Shown here one piece after another: positions 51,886-60,243 of a stretch of DNA of 64,000 nucleotides. Within the stretch, counting starts at the first letter, position 1. Every line of letters begins with the position of its first letter. The notes under the pieces were generated by a model. It did no database searches, was not told the DNA's origin, and worked only from the letters and a program-made list of their open reading frames with translations. A program made the translations under genes and the position numbers. The stretch spans positions 241,497 to 305,496 of the forward strand of contig NZ_NEQV01000003.1 in NCBI RefSeq assembly GCF_002799245.1. The letters run 5' to 3'. Origin of the DNA: Stenotrophomonas maltophilia (GTDB lineage: Bacteria; Pseudomonadota; Gammaproteobacteria; Xanthomonadales; Xanthomonadaceae).

Positions 51886-52052
51886 GTAGATCCACGCCAT
51901 GCGTGGATGCTTCGGTGGACCACCCTGGAACCGGCCAGGCATGTCCAGGCTCCCTGTAGAGTCGAACCATGCTCGACTGCATCTGGCCTCCGCGCGACGA
52001 GCAGCCGAGCGTGGGCTCGGCTCTACAGTAGATCCAAGTCGCACTTGGATGC
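51886..52052. repeat. Cluster of three GTAG repeats
   Basis: 51886-51910 has GTAGATCCACGCC/GCGTGGAT. 51956-52026 is a facing pair starting GTAGAGTCGAACCATGCTCG and ending GGGCTCGGCTCTAC. 52028-52052 has GTAGATCCAAGTC/ACTTGGAT. Together they fill the gap between traX and the siderophore-receptor gene. Confidence 0.8.
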
Positions 52053-52075
52053 CGTTGGCGATGGCGCTGCGTGGC

Positions 52076-54271
52076 TCAGAAATCCATCGTTGCCGACAAC
52101 AGCACCGTCCTCGGTGCACCCAGCGCCAGGCTGGAAAGCAACGGCATGCCCCAGTACGCCTTGTTGGTCACGTTGTTCACGCTGGCCCGCAACGCCAGCG
52201 GACGCCCGGCCAACATCGTGCTGTAGCGTGCCCCCACATCGAACAGGGTACGGCCAGGTACCGACAGCTGGTTGTCCGCGCTGATGTACTGCTTCGACAT
52301 CGCTGTGGCGTTGCCGGTCAAGGTCAGGCCCTGCAGGGTCGGTACATCCCACTCCACGCCCAGCTTGGCCTGTCGCTGCGCAACGGCGGTGGCAATGCGG
52401 CCTTCATTCACGCCGCCGGCGGTACGGGTCAGCTTTGGCTGCACGTAGGCGACGCCACCCAGCAGGCGCAGCCCGTCCAGCGGTGAGCCGAAGAATCCCC
52501 ATTCCACGCCCCGGTTCCGCTGCTCGCCGCCAAATGAGAAGACATTCGTGACCGGATCGGTGTAGCTGCTCGGCCGATCGATCTCGTACAGGCTGAAGGT
52601 ATGCGCGAAGCTGCCGAGGTCCAGCTTCAGGCCCAGTTCCTTCTGCCGTGTGCGGAACGGCGCGAACACATCGCCGGCATTGGCGGCGGTCATCGGCGCG
52701 GTGGCGCCCTGGCTGAGGCCTTCGATGTAGTTGCCGTAGATCGAGACCTTGTCGGTAGCCTTCAGCAGCAACGCCGCGGCCGGGGTGGTGGCGCTCTCGT
52801 CGTAGCGCGAGGTGCGCGCGCCCGTGGCCACGTTGAAGGTCTCGCTGACCACCTGCTGGCGGCGCACGCCCACTGTCAGCTGCACGCGTTCATCGGCAAA
52901 CGAAAGGGTGTCGGCGAAGCCGAGGCTGTCCAGGCGCAGTTCGGTATGCGAGATGTGCGGCGCCACGAACGGCGCGGCCGGCCCCCACACCGGGTTGTAC
53001 AGGTTGGTGGTCCAGTCCCAGCCCGGTACGCTGCGGCGGCCGTAGTCGTTCTGTGTGTGCTGGTAGTGGGTCACATTGGCGGCCCATTGGTGGCCGACGG
53101 CGCCGGTGTGGAAGCTGCCGCGCAGGCCGGCATCACCGGACTGCTTGCTGATGTCGAAGGCCAGCTGGCCGATCACTGTGGTGAAGTCGCCAGCCGGGTT
53201 GAGGACCTGCGCGCTGATCGAGCCGTTGTAGCGGTAGTCGGTCCTGCTGGTGCCATAGGCCAGGTAGGCCATCAGGGAGTCATTGATATCCAGCTCGCCG
53301 CGCAGCATCGCACCCTTGTCCTGGCTGTCCACGTAGGCCCAGTCCGGGTTGATCAGGGTGTCGCCACGCGGCGGGCGCGGAATGGCCACGCCCGGCGCCA
53401 GGCCGACGCCACGCGCCGGGCCGTCCACACGATCGTCGGCGCTGTACAGATCGGCCGAGAGGCGCGCACGTTCGCCGCGCCAGTCCAGTGCCAGCGCACC
53501 CAGCTGCACCTTCCTGCTCTGCCTGCCGACCGCACCATCGCCGTCACGCCAGGCGCCGTTGAAGCGGATGCCGAACTGCTTGTCGCTGCCCAGCCGACGA
53601 CCCACATCCACATGGGTACCGAACTGCGCATCGGAGGCGAAGTTGGCGCTGACCCGCAGCAGCGGCTGCTCGCCGGCACGCTTCGGCACCAGGTTCACCG
53701 CACCGCCGACCGAGCCGCCCGGTGGCATGCCGTTGAGCAGCGCGGAAGGGCCCTTCAGCACCTCGATGCGTTCAAGCATCTCCGGTGAAGTGCGGTAGTA
53801 GGGCGCCATGCCGCTGAGGCCGTTGAAGGTGGTGTCGCTGGTGCTGGAGGCAAAGCCGCGGATCGCATAGTTCTCGCTCCACGCGCCGGTGACGCCGTTG
53901 CTGAACACCGTGGGATCGGTGGCGGCGATGACGTCGGTGAGGTCCTTGGCCTGGCGGTCACGGATGAACGACTCGGTGTAGCTGACCGTACTGAACGGCG
54001 TGTCCATGAAGTCCCTGTCACCGAGCAGGCCGACGCGGCTGCCGGCGGCTACCTGGCCGCCGGCATAGTCCGCGGTGACGCGGCGTTGCTCCTGCACCTG
54101 CACCGAGGGCAGGGTGGATGGCGCCGACTCGGCCAATGCGGCGGACGATGCCAGCAGCCCAAGTGCCAGGGCCGACACCCGGTAGCGCCGGGGCATGCCC
54201 GGCGGATGCATCGGGCTGCAGGACGCAGCGGCAGTACGATGCTGCGGAGAAGAGGAGGGGTACACGTTCAT
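52076..54271 (-). CDS. TonB-dependent siderophore receptor
   Basis: 731 residues from MNVYPSSSPQHRT; an in-frame start at MHPPGMPRRYRVSALALG would give a tidier signal peptide (cleavage after ALAE). There is no STN domain, so it does not signal through a sigma factor. The plug includes VSYTESFIRDRQAKDLTDVI, NYAIRGFASSTSDTTFNGLS and LERIEVLKGPSALLNGMPPG, the last a siderophore-receptor hallmark. The barrel ends RTVLLSATMDF with a terminal Phe. It is divergent from a TetR gene that may regulate it. The siderophore is unknown. Confidence 0.92.
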   Translation of the reverse strand: MNVYPSSSPQHRTAAASCSPMHPPGMPRRYRVSALALGLLASSAALAESAPSTLPSVQVQEQRRVTADYAGGQVAAGSRVGLLGDRDFMDTPFSTVSYTESFIRDRQAKDLTDVIAATDPTVFSNGVTGAWSENYAIRGFASSTSDTTFNGLSGMAPYYRTSPEMLERIEVLKGPSALLNGMPPGGSVGGAVNLVPKRAGEQPLLRVSANFASDAQFGTHVDVGRRLGSDKQFGIRFNGAWRDGDGAVGRQSRKVQLGALALDWRGERARLSADLYSADDRVDGPARGVGLAPGVAIPRPPRGDTLINPDWAYVDSQDKGAMLRGELDINDSLMAYLAYGTSRTDYRYNGSISAQVLNPAGDFTTVIGQLAFDISKQSGDAGLRGSFHTGAVGHQWAANVTHYQHTQNDYGRRSVPGWDWTTNLYNPVWGPAAPFVAPHISHTELRLDSLGFADTLSFADERVQLTVGVRRQQVVSETFNVATGARTSRYDESATTPAAALLLKATDKVSIYGNYIEGLSQGATAPMTAANAGDVFAPFRTRQKELGLKLDLGSFAHTFSLYEIDRPSSYTDPVTNVFSFGGEQRNRGVEWGFFGSPLDGLRLLGGVAYVQPKLTRTAGGVNEGRIATAVAQRQAKLGVEWDVPTLQGLTLTGNATAMSKQYISADNQLSVPGRTLFDVGARYSTMLAGRPLALRASVNNVTNKAYWGMPLLSSLALGAPRTVLLSATMDF

Positions 54272-54440
54272 GCCAGAGTCCTGTGAATCGCAGGCGCGAG
54301 CGCACCCGGCGCGCGGCCATCGGCAAGCACGGGAACAGGGCGCAACGCAGGGTTGTTGGCTGGGTGGAAACCTGGCGGAAAGTGAGCCATGGGCTCGATC
54401 ACGGGCCACGCGCGGGTGAGGGGACCCGGCGCAGCGCGAA

Positions 54441-54462
54441 TTAGTTGAGTAAGTTAAACTAA
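54441..54462. promoter_or_regulatory. AT-rich imperfect palindrome upstream of TetR gene
   Basis: TTAGTT-N10-AACTAA in an AT-rich island within GC-rich DNA, 51 bases before the TetR start and in the gap shared with the receptor gene. It is a plausible operator or promoter core. Confidence 0.4.
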
Positions 54463-54512
54463 ATCAATCAAAGCGGACAAGAGGGTCCCTTTGCTGGCAC
54501 CCTCAGCAGCGT

Positions 54513-55097
54513 ATGAACACGCACCCTGATCCGACGGCGCCGACCCGTGGCCGCCCGCCCACCATCACCCCGGAGCGCCTGGCCGACATCGGCATCCGCC
54601 TGGGCCTGCCCAACCTGACCATGGCCAACGTGGCGGCCGAGCTGGCGGTGACCCAGGCCGCGCTGTACAAGCGGGTGGCCAACCTGGAGGCGCTGAAGCG
54701 CCTGGTGGCGGAGGCGGTGTTCCAGCGCTGGCAGATTCCACGCGCGTCGGCCGATGCGCCGGGTGGCCTGCAGGCCTACCTGATGGTGTTCGTGGAGTCG
54801 CTGTGCGAGGTGGTGAAGGCGCACCCCGGGCTGCCACCGTACCTGCTGCGGCGCACGGTGGCCACCGCGCCGATGCTGGAGAAGATTGCCTCGCACCAGG
54901 CGCATGTGGCCGAGGTGTTCGGCCTGCCGGTGGACAAGGCGCGCTGGTTGCTGGCCACGATCGCGTTCTACTGCATCGCCGGTGCCGACACGATCTACGC
55001 GATTGCAGATGACGAAGAGGGCCAGGTGATCACTGAGTTCAAGCAGGGCATGCGTGCGCTGGTGATCGGTTCGCTGGAAGTTTCAAGGCTTCGGTAG
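54513..55097 (+). CDS. TetR/AcrR-family regulator
   Basis: 194 residues. The DNA-binding part is RGRPPTITPERLADIGIRLG then MANVAAELAVTQAALYKRVANLEALKRLV. The C-terminal domain (EKIASHQAHVAEVFGLPVDK, LLATIAFYCIAGADTIYAI) matches the tetracycline-repressor-like C-terminal class. It is divergent from the siderophore receptor with 241 bases between. The TAG stop (55095-55097) is the TAG of an inserted GTAG repeat, so the last residues (SRLR) were probably set by that repeat. Confidence 0.88.
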   Translation: MNTHPDPTAPTRGRPPTITPERLADIGIRLGLPNLTMANVAAELAVTQAALYKRVANLEALKRLVAEAVFQRWQIPRASADAPGGLQAYLMVFVESLCEVVKAHPGLPPYLLRRTVATAPMLEKIASHQAHVAEVFGLPVDKARWLLATIAFYCIAGADTIYAIADDEEGQVITEFKQGMRALVIGSLEVSRLR

Positions 55098-55122
55098 ATC
55101 CACGCCATGCGTGGATGCTACC
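55094..55122 (+). repeat. Single GTAG repeat at the TetR stop
   Basis: GTAGATCCACGCCATGCGTG then GATGCTACC. Its first TAG ends the TetR gene. Confidence 0.8.
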
Positions 55123-55191
55123 CGTGGATCAACATGGCGTCAGCCTGGCTCTACTGGACGGATCCGGCAGTGCCGGGAATACAATGCGGCC

Positions 55192-56280
55192 ATGCCTGCC
55201 ACGCCCACTCTCGATGATCTTCGCCGCTACGCGGTGGCGCGCACCCTGTTCAAGCCAACCACGCTGCTGGCCGCGATACGCCGGCTGGGCTTCGTGCAGG
55301 CCGACCCGATCCGGGCACCGGCACGCGCGCAGGACCTGACCTTGCGGCACCGGGTGAAGGACTACCGTGCAGGCGATCTGGAGCGCCGGTACGCCCGCTT
55401 GCCGGTGGAAGAGGACTGCCTGGTGAACTACGGCTTCCTGCCACGCGAGCATCTGGCGTTGATGCATCCGCGGGTGTCCCGGCGCGAGTGGGATGCCGAG
55501 ACCCATCGCCGCGCAGCCGACGTGCTGGCCTTCGTACGCGAGCGCGGCAGCGTGCACCCGCGTGAGGTTGACCAGGCGTTCGCGCATGGGCGGGTGACCA
55601 ACTACTGGGGCGGCACCAGCAATGCCAGTACGCACCTGCTCGATGGCATGCATTACCGTGGCCTGCTGCGCGTGCAGCGGCGCGACAGCGGCACCCGCAT
55701 CTACGCCGTGGCTGACCATCGCGAGGCCGATGCCAGTGAGCAGGCGCAGATTGAACGTGCCTCCGCCCTGATCGATCTGGTGGTGCGCAAGTATGCACCG
55801 CTGCCAGCGGCCAGCCTGACCTATCTGGTGCGCCTGCTGGGCTACGGCGCACCGCATCTGGCCGAGCAGACCCGGCAGGCACTGAATCTGGCTAGGCAGC
55901 AGCTGGCCAGTTGCACGCTGGACGGCACCACCTGGTACTGGCTGGCGGACGAGAATCCGCGTTCGCGCCGGTATTCCGCGGACGAGCAGGTGCGCCTGCT
56001 GGCGCCGTTCGATCCGGTGGTGTGGGACCGCCGCCGCTTCGAACTGCTGTGGGGCTGGGTGTACAAGTTCGAGGCCTACACGCCTGCACCGAAGCGCCAG
56101 TATGGGTACTACGCTCTGCCGGTGCTGTGGCACGACCAGGTGGTGGGCTGGGCCAATCTCAACGTGGCTGGCGGTGAGTTGGCCTCGAACGTGGGCTATG
56201 CCGGCAAGTCGCTGGCCCGTGACAAGGTGTTTCGTGGCGCGCTGGAAGACGAGCTGCAGCGCATGGCAGCATTCCTGTGA
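55192..56280 (+). CDS. Winged-helix DNA-binding domain protein (YcaQ / HTH_42 type)
   Basis: 362 residues from MPATPTLDDLRRYAVART. The YcaQ/AlkX-like fold is seen in TTLLAAIRRLGFVQADPIRA, RHRVKDYRAGDLERRYARL, YWGGTSNASTHLLDGMHYRGLLRVQR and the active-site-type Q-x-D/Q-x-Q region. E. coli YcaQ is a DNA glycosylase that unhooks interstrand crosslinks; this protein has the same domain, but the catalytic assignment is by family only. The upstream GTG frame includes a repeat and was not used. Confidence 0.82.
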   Translation: MPATPTLDDLRRYAVARTLFKPTTLLAAIRRLGFVQADPIRAPARAQDLTLRHRVKDYRAGDLERRYARLPVEEDCLVNYGFLPREHLALMHPRVSRREWDAETHRRAADVLAFVRERGSVHPREVDQAFAHGRVTNYWGGTSNASTHLLDGMHYRGLLRVQRRDSGTRIYAVADHREADASEQAQIERASALIDLVVRKYAPLPAASLTYLVRLLGYGAPHLAEQTRQALNLARQQLASCTLDGTTWYWLADENPRSRRYSADEQVRLLAPFDPVVWDRRRFELLWGWVYKFEAYTPAPKRQYGYYALPVLWHDQVVGWANLNVAGGELASNVGYAGKSLARDKVFRGALEDELQRMAAFL

Positions 56281-56283
56281 CGC

Positions 56284-56529
56284 GGTAGTCGCCAACCTTG
56301 GTTGGCGCCGCCAGAGCAAAGCCGCTCAGACACGGTAGTCGCCAACCTTGGTTGGCGCCGCCAGAGCAAAGCCGCTCAGACACGGTAGTCGCCAACCTTG
56401 GTTGGCGCCGCAAAGTGTCGGTGCCCACCAAGGTGGGCATCTACCAGAGCAAAGCCGCTCAGGCGCGGTAGCCGCCAACCTTGGTTGGCGCCGCAATGTG
56501 CCGGTGCCCACCCAGGTGGGCAGCTACCG
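56284..56529. repeat. Tandem GTAG repeats, 50-bp period plus two larger units
   Basis: GGTAGTCGCCAACCTTGGTT begins at 56284, 56334 and 56384, exactly 50 bases apart, with spacer CAGAGCAAAGCCGCTCAGAC. A further unit begins at 56467. Facing units with CCCACC/GGTGGG stems close the last two. The array fills the gap between the winged-helix gene and the ABC membrane gene. Confidence 0.88.
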
Positions 56530-56530
56530 G

Positions 56531-57457
56531 TCAGGCGGGGTTTCGGCTGTCCACATCCTCCATGCCGGGGCTGACGCGGCGGCCGATGTCCTTCAGCCGC
56601 GCAAGCTGGTCAACCATCGACGGTGCATCGTCCAGGCTGCCGACAAAGGTCCACAGGTAGGTCATCACCGCGTAGACGTGGCCTGGTGTGACCCCCTCGC
56701 TGGTGGCGAGGCGGCCGATGGTCAGCGCGAACAATGCCGCGGCAGCCAGGCCGATCACCACATACGCGCCCGCCTCGCGGTCGGACAGCAGGATGCGCAG
56801 GCGCGACAGCGTGGTGTAGTGGCGGCGCAGCACCGAGGGGCTGACCCGGTCGACCAGGCGGATCTCGTGTTCCAGGCGGTTGTTCAGGCGGCCATGCAGC
56901 TGCTCGTTGCGGCGCGCGAACGACGGCAGTACCAGCAGGGCGCCGAGCAGGGTGACCAGGCCAGCGGCACCGACCATCGGCTCGATCGCCAGCAGCATGG
57001 CCACCGCACCGAACATTGATGCCAGCGCGGTGGCGATGATCGGCACGTGCTTTTCAAAGAAGTCGACGAACTCGCGCGCCAGCACCACGCGTGCGGCCGA
57101 CGTGGACGTCGCCTGGCCCAGGCGGCGCTGTGCCTGCACCACGTTCACTGCCAGATCGGCATAGATGCGGGTGAAGGTGCGGGTATCGACCGCACGACGG
57201 CCGGCACCGACCAGCCAGAACAGCAGCACCACGCCCGCATAGGAGACAGCATGGCCGATGTTGCCGCTGATGATCGCGTCCACCGCGAAGCCGGCAAACA
57301 GGGGATAGGCCAGCAGCAGTGTGTTCTCCAGCGCCACCAGCGAGAACGTGCCGGTGAGCTGCCAGGGGTAGGTGCGCAGGATGGCCTTCAGGGTGGCGGC
57401 CGCATTCTGCTGGCCGATGCTGCCAGCGGCGGCCGCTGGATCGTGGGGGTGCTTCAT
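56531..57457 (-). CDS. ABC transporter six-helix membrane domain, no ATPase
   Basis: 308 residues from MKHPHDPAAAAG. Six membrane helices as in type IV exporter domains (LLLAYPLFAGFAVDAIISG, AVSYAGVVLLFWLVGAGRRA, FFEKHVPIIATALASMFGAV, MVGAAGLVTLLGALLVLPSF, VVIGLAAAALFALTIGRLAT). No Walker A or signature follows; the protein ends right after the membrane part (RVSPGMEDVDSRNPA). It matches the stand-alone ABC_membrane_3 group. No ATPase partner lies beside it. The role is unknown. Confidence 0.82.
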   Translation of the reverse strand: MKHPHDPAAAAGSIGQQNAAATLKAILRTYPWQLTGTFSLVALENTLLLAYPLFAGFAVDAIISGNIGHAVSYAGVVLLFWLVGAGRRAVDTRTFTRIYADLAVNVVQAQRRLGQATSTSAARVVLAREFVDFFEKHVPIIATALASMFGAVAMLLAIEPMVGAAGLVTLLGALLVLPSFARRNEQLHGRLNNRLEHEIRLVDRVSPSVLRRHYTTLSRLRILLSDREAGAYVVIGLAAAALFALTIGRLATSEGVTPGHVYAVMTYLWTFVGSLDDAPSMVDQLARLKDIGRRVSPGMEDVDSRNPA

Positions 57458-57589
57458 GGGATGCCCGGGTAGGTCGGAGACAGGGCAGGGGACGGATGCC
57501 TGCCATCTCCCTGGTCGCACCCAGTATCTGCAGCCCTTTGGAGCGGGCATGGAGGGATGATGGAAATTGCGTGGAGAAACCGGTGCCGT

Positions 57590-58669
57590 TCAGCGACGCG
57601 CGTGCACCGGCCAGCGGATCTCGAACGCGCTGCCGCCGCGCTCTGTCGGGCGGCACTGCGCCATGCCGTGGTGGGCCACGGCAATCGCACGCACCACGGC
57701 CAGGCCGAGGCCGGAGCCGCCGCTCTGCCGCGAGCGCGACACATCGGTCCGCTGGAAGGCCTCGAAGATGCTGTCGCGCAGGTCGTCCGGAACGCCGGGA
57801 CCACCGTCCTCAACGGTAACGGTGCAATGGCCTCCGGCCAGCGTGACACGGACCTGCAGTGGGCAGGGGATGGCATGGCGCCGTGCATTCTCAAGCAGCG
57901 CCAGCACCGCTTGGCGGATGCGGGCCGGATCACAGTCGGCCAGCGAAGGCCGCGCGTCCAATGTCACCGAGAAACCACTCTCGGTCAGCGCCTCGGACAT
58001 CGCCTCGACCACCGCCGCCACCTGCACGCTGACGTCGCTGCGCTGCAGGCGCAGATCCAGGTGACCGCTCTCGGCCAGGCTGACCACACGCAGGTCCTCG
58101 ATGATGCGGGTCAGGCCCTCCAGCTGGGTGAGCATGCTGTTGAACTGCTCGGGCCCCGGCTCGAACACGCCCTCGGCGATGCCCTGCAGGCGGCCGCGCA
58201 GGATGGTCATCGGCGTGCGCAGTTCGTGCGCGATCGCCGCATTCCAGAACACGCGGTTTTCCGACATGCGGCTCAGCCGCTCGGCCATGGAATTGAAATC
58301 GCTGACCAGGGTGGCGGCCTCGGTCATCGAGGTATCGCCGCCGCGCGCCCGCGCCTCCAGGTCACCGCTGGCCACGCGGCGCAGGCTTGCGGCCACCGAG
58401 TTCAGGGGGGTGATGATGCGCCGGGTCAGGCGCGAGGCGATCAGCGTGGCCAGTGCCACCACCACGGTGGCGGTCAGGCCGATCCACAGCCATTCCAGCC
58501 CCGAGGGCATGATGGTTTCCGGCTCGTCGTACCAGCGCGGATAGAACACCTCCATCAGGTAGTAGAACAGGTAGAAGCCGCTGATCGACAGCACCGTCGA
58601 ACACAGGGATGCAACGGTGATGGAGAGCGTGATCTGGCGGCCGATGCTCTTGCCTTTGGGGTTCATCAT
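57590..58669 (-). CDS. Sensor histidine kinase (BaeS-like)
   Basis: 359 residues from MMNPKGKSIG. Two membrane helices (about 10-33 and 58-80) enclose a very short periplasmic loop (VFYPRWYDEPETIMPSG), so it probably senses within or near the membrane. HAMP is present, then the H-box NAAIAHELRTPMTILRGRLQ and ATPase boxes VLALLENARRHAI and GSGLGLAVVRAIAVAHHG. The start codon directly follows the regulator stop. Probably senses envelope stress, by similarity to BaeS. Confidence 0.9.
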   Translation of the reverse strand: MMNPKGKSIGRQITLSITVASLCSTVLSISGFYLFYYLMEVFYPRWYDEPETIMPSGLEWLWIGLTATVVVALATLIASRLTRRIITPLNSVAASLRRVASGDLEARARGGDTSMTEAATLVSDFNSMAERLSRMSENRVFWNAAIAHELRTPMTILRGRLQGIAEGVFEPGPEQFNSMLTQLEGLTRIIEDLRVVSLAESGHLDLRLQRSDVSVQVAAVVEAMSEALTESGFSVTLDARPSLADCDPARIRQAVLALLENARRHAIPCPLQVRVTLAGGHCTVTVEDGGPGVPDDLRDSIFEAFQRTDVSRSRQSGGSGLGLAVVRAIAVAHHGMAQCRPTERGGSAFEIRWPVHARR

Positions 58670-59386
58670 TCAGTCCAGGAAACGGTAGCCGACGCCGCGG
58701 ATGGTGGCGGGAATGCCGATGACGCCCACCTCTTCAAGCTTGCGCCGTAGTTTGCTGACATGGCTGTCTACGGTACGTTCCTGCGCGTCGCCTTCGGGCA
58801 GGCAGGCGTGCAGCAGGTCCACCCGCGCATGTACCTGGCGCGGCGCGCGCGCCATGTGCACCAGCAGCCGGAATTCGGTAAGCGTGAAGTTCAGTGCATG
58901 CACCTGCTCCCCGCTGCGCACCGTCACCTCGTGGCTGCGCAGGTCGATCTCGAACGGCCCCTGGCGGATCAATCCATTGGGTTCTTCGACGACGGCGCGG
59001 GTACTGCGGCGCAGGACGGCCTGGATGCGCGCAACGATCTCGGCCGGATTGAAGGGTTTGGCTACATAGTCGTCGGCGCCGACGCGCAGGCCGGTCAGCT
59101 TGTCCACGTCCTGGTCGAGCGCGGTGAGCATGATCACCGGCGTGTTGCCGCGCCGCCGCAGCTCGCTCAGTACCTGCCAGCCGTCCATCTTTGGCATCTG
59201 CACGTCGAGCAGGACCAGATCGGGGCGAAGCTGGCGGTGGCTGGCGAGCGCCGCCTCACCGTCGGCGGCGCGGGCGCTGCGCAGCCCGGAGCGCGCCAGG
59301 TAGGCACCGAGGATATCGGCGATTTCACTTTCGTCCTCGGCAATCAGGACCAGGGGTGCCGGGCGGCTGCGGAGATCATGTTTCAT
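58670..59386 (-). CDS. OmpR-family response regulator (BaeR-like)
   Basis: 238 residues from MKHDLRSRPAPLVLIAEDES. Phospho-acceptor in LVLLDVQMPKMDGWQVL, Lys in DDYVAKPFNPAEIVARI, and winged helix DSHVSKLRRKLEEVGV ... IRGVGYRFLD. The gap to the kinase start is zero. A small FUSC-like membrane gene lies upstream on the same strand, and a MacAB-like exporter is divergent. The 9-bp direct repeat at 60062-60081 in the divergent promoter is a candidate binding site for this regulator. Confidence 0.9.
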   Translation of the reverse strand: MKHDLRSRPAPLVLIAEDESEIADILGAYLARSGLRSARAADGEAALASHRQLRPDLVLLDVQMPKMDGWQVLSELRRRGNTPVIMLTALDQDVDKLTGLRVGADDYVAKPFNPAEIVARIQAVLRRSTRAVVEEPNGLIRQGPFEIDLRSHEVTVRSGEQVHALNFTLTEFRLLVHMARAPRQVHARVDLLHACLPEGDAQERTVDSHVSKLRRKLEEVGVIGIPATIRGVGYRFLD

Positions 59387-59439
59387 CGGGTGGCAGAGGT
59401 TGGAAGGGGGGGCGGGCAAGTGCGGCATCAGCGGTGTCG

Positions 59440-60006
59440 TCATTGCCGGCGTTCCATCGCCTGTGCTTCCTCGTTGGCTGCCCAGGCCAGTGTGGCCAGC
59501 ACCAGCGTGCGATGCAGCGACGGCTGCAGCGGGCCGGCACCGCGCAGCTGCTGCACCATCAGCGTGGAGAGCGCGGGCGGAAGATGGGTCCAACGACGCG
59601 CCATCGGGGCGGCATCCACCCGTGCCTGCAGGCGCGCCGCCATGGCGGCGATGGCGTGCAACCGTAGCGCCAGCAGGGCGAGCACCAGCAGCGCTGTCGT
59701 TGCCAGCAGCAGTTGCAGCGTGGCGCGGGAGCTGTGGGCCGTTGCCGATACCATCGCCAACCCGATCAGCAGCAGAGAGGCGGCTGTTCCCGCGCCGGTG
59801 GCGCGGCCGGGGCCGTCGCTGCGGAACCACAGCAGCGCCGCGGCGCCGAAGCCGGTCAGCACCGGGGGCATCGGATCCTGGCTGGCCAGCAGCCAGGCGG
59901 TGGTCGATGCCACTACCAGCGCCAGCCACCACGGCGAGGGCGCACAGCAGGCCAGGTAGGTGCGGCGCACATCAATCGGGGGCAGCTCGGGAAAGGGACG
60001 GGGCAC
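59440..60006 (-). CDS. Small membrane protein, FUSC-like
   Basis: 188 residues, four or five hydrophobic segments in the first half (WWLALVVASTTAWLLASQDP, VLTGFGAAALLWFRSDGPGR, LLLIGLAMVSATAHSS, LQLLLATTALLVLALLALRL) and a soluble helical C-terminus. The pattern resembles half of a fusaric-acid-resistance (FUSC) membrane domain, but family assignment is weak. It is upstream of the BaeSR-like genes on the same strand, so co-regulated with them. Function not known. Confidence 0.55.
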   Translation of the reverse strand: MPRPFPELPPIDVRRTYLACCAPSPWWLALVVASTTAWLLASQDPMPPVLTGFGAAALLWFRSDGPGRATGAGTAASLLLIGLAMVSATAHSSRATLQLLLATTALLVLALLALRLHAIAAMAARLQARVDAAPMARRWTHLPPALSTLMVQQLRGAGPLQPSLHRTLVLATLAWAANEEAQAMERRQ

Positions 60007-60061
60007 GGCGGGCAGGCAGTCGGCAAGGCCGACGAGGCTAGCGCCCGTTGATGGAGACTCG

Positions 60062-60081
60062 GTCGAGATTGTGTCGAGATT
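60062..60081. promoter_or_regulatory. Direct repeats in the FUSC/macA divergent promoter
   Basis: GTCGAGATT at 60062-60070 and again at 60073-60081, an 11-base step that matches one helical turn as used by OmpR/PhoB-family dimers. The 237-base gap 60007-60243 otherwise holds no gene; a half-symmetric region CCAATCTCCACAGTGG lies further down. Confidence 0.5.
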
Positions 60082-60243
60082 GCGTGGAGCCGCGGCGTGG
60101 ATTCAGCCGCGGACAGGGTGCCTGAACGGCTGTCGCGCCTCCATCCAATCTCCACAGTGGCTCCAGGAAACATCCACATGGGGCTTCCAGACTGCGGCCC
60201 TGGCGGTCGCACCGGGCGACTGCACGCACCCCCGGATGTTTCG

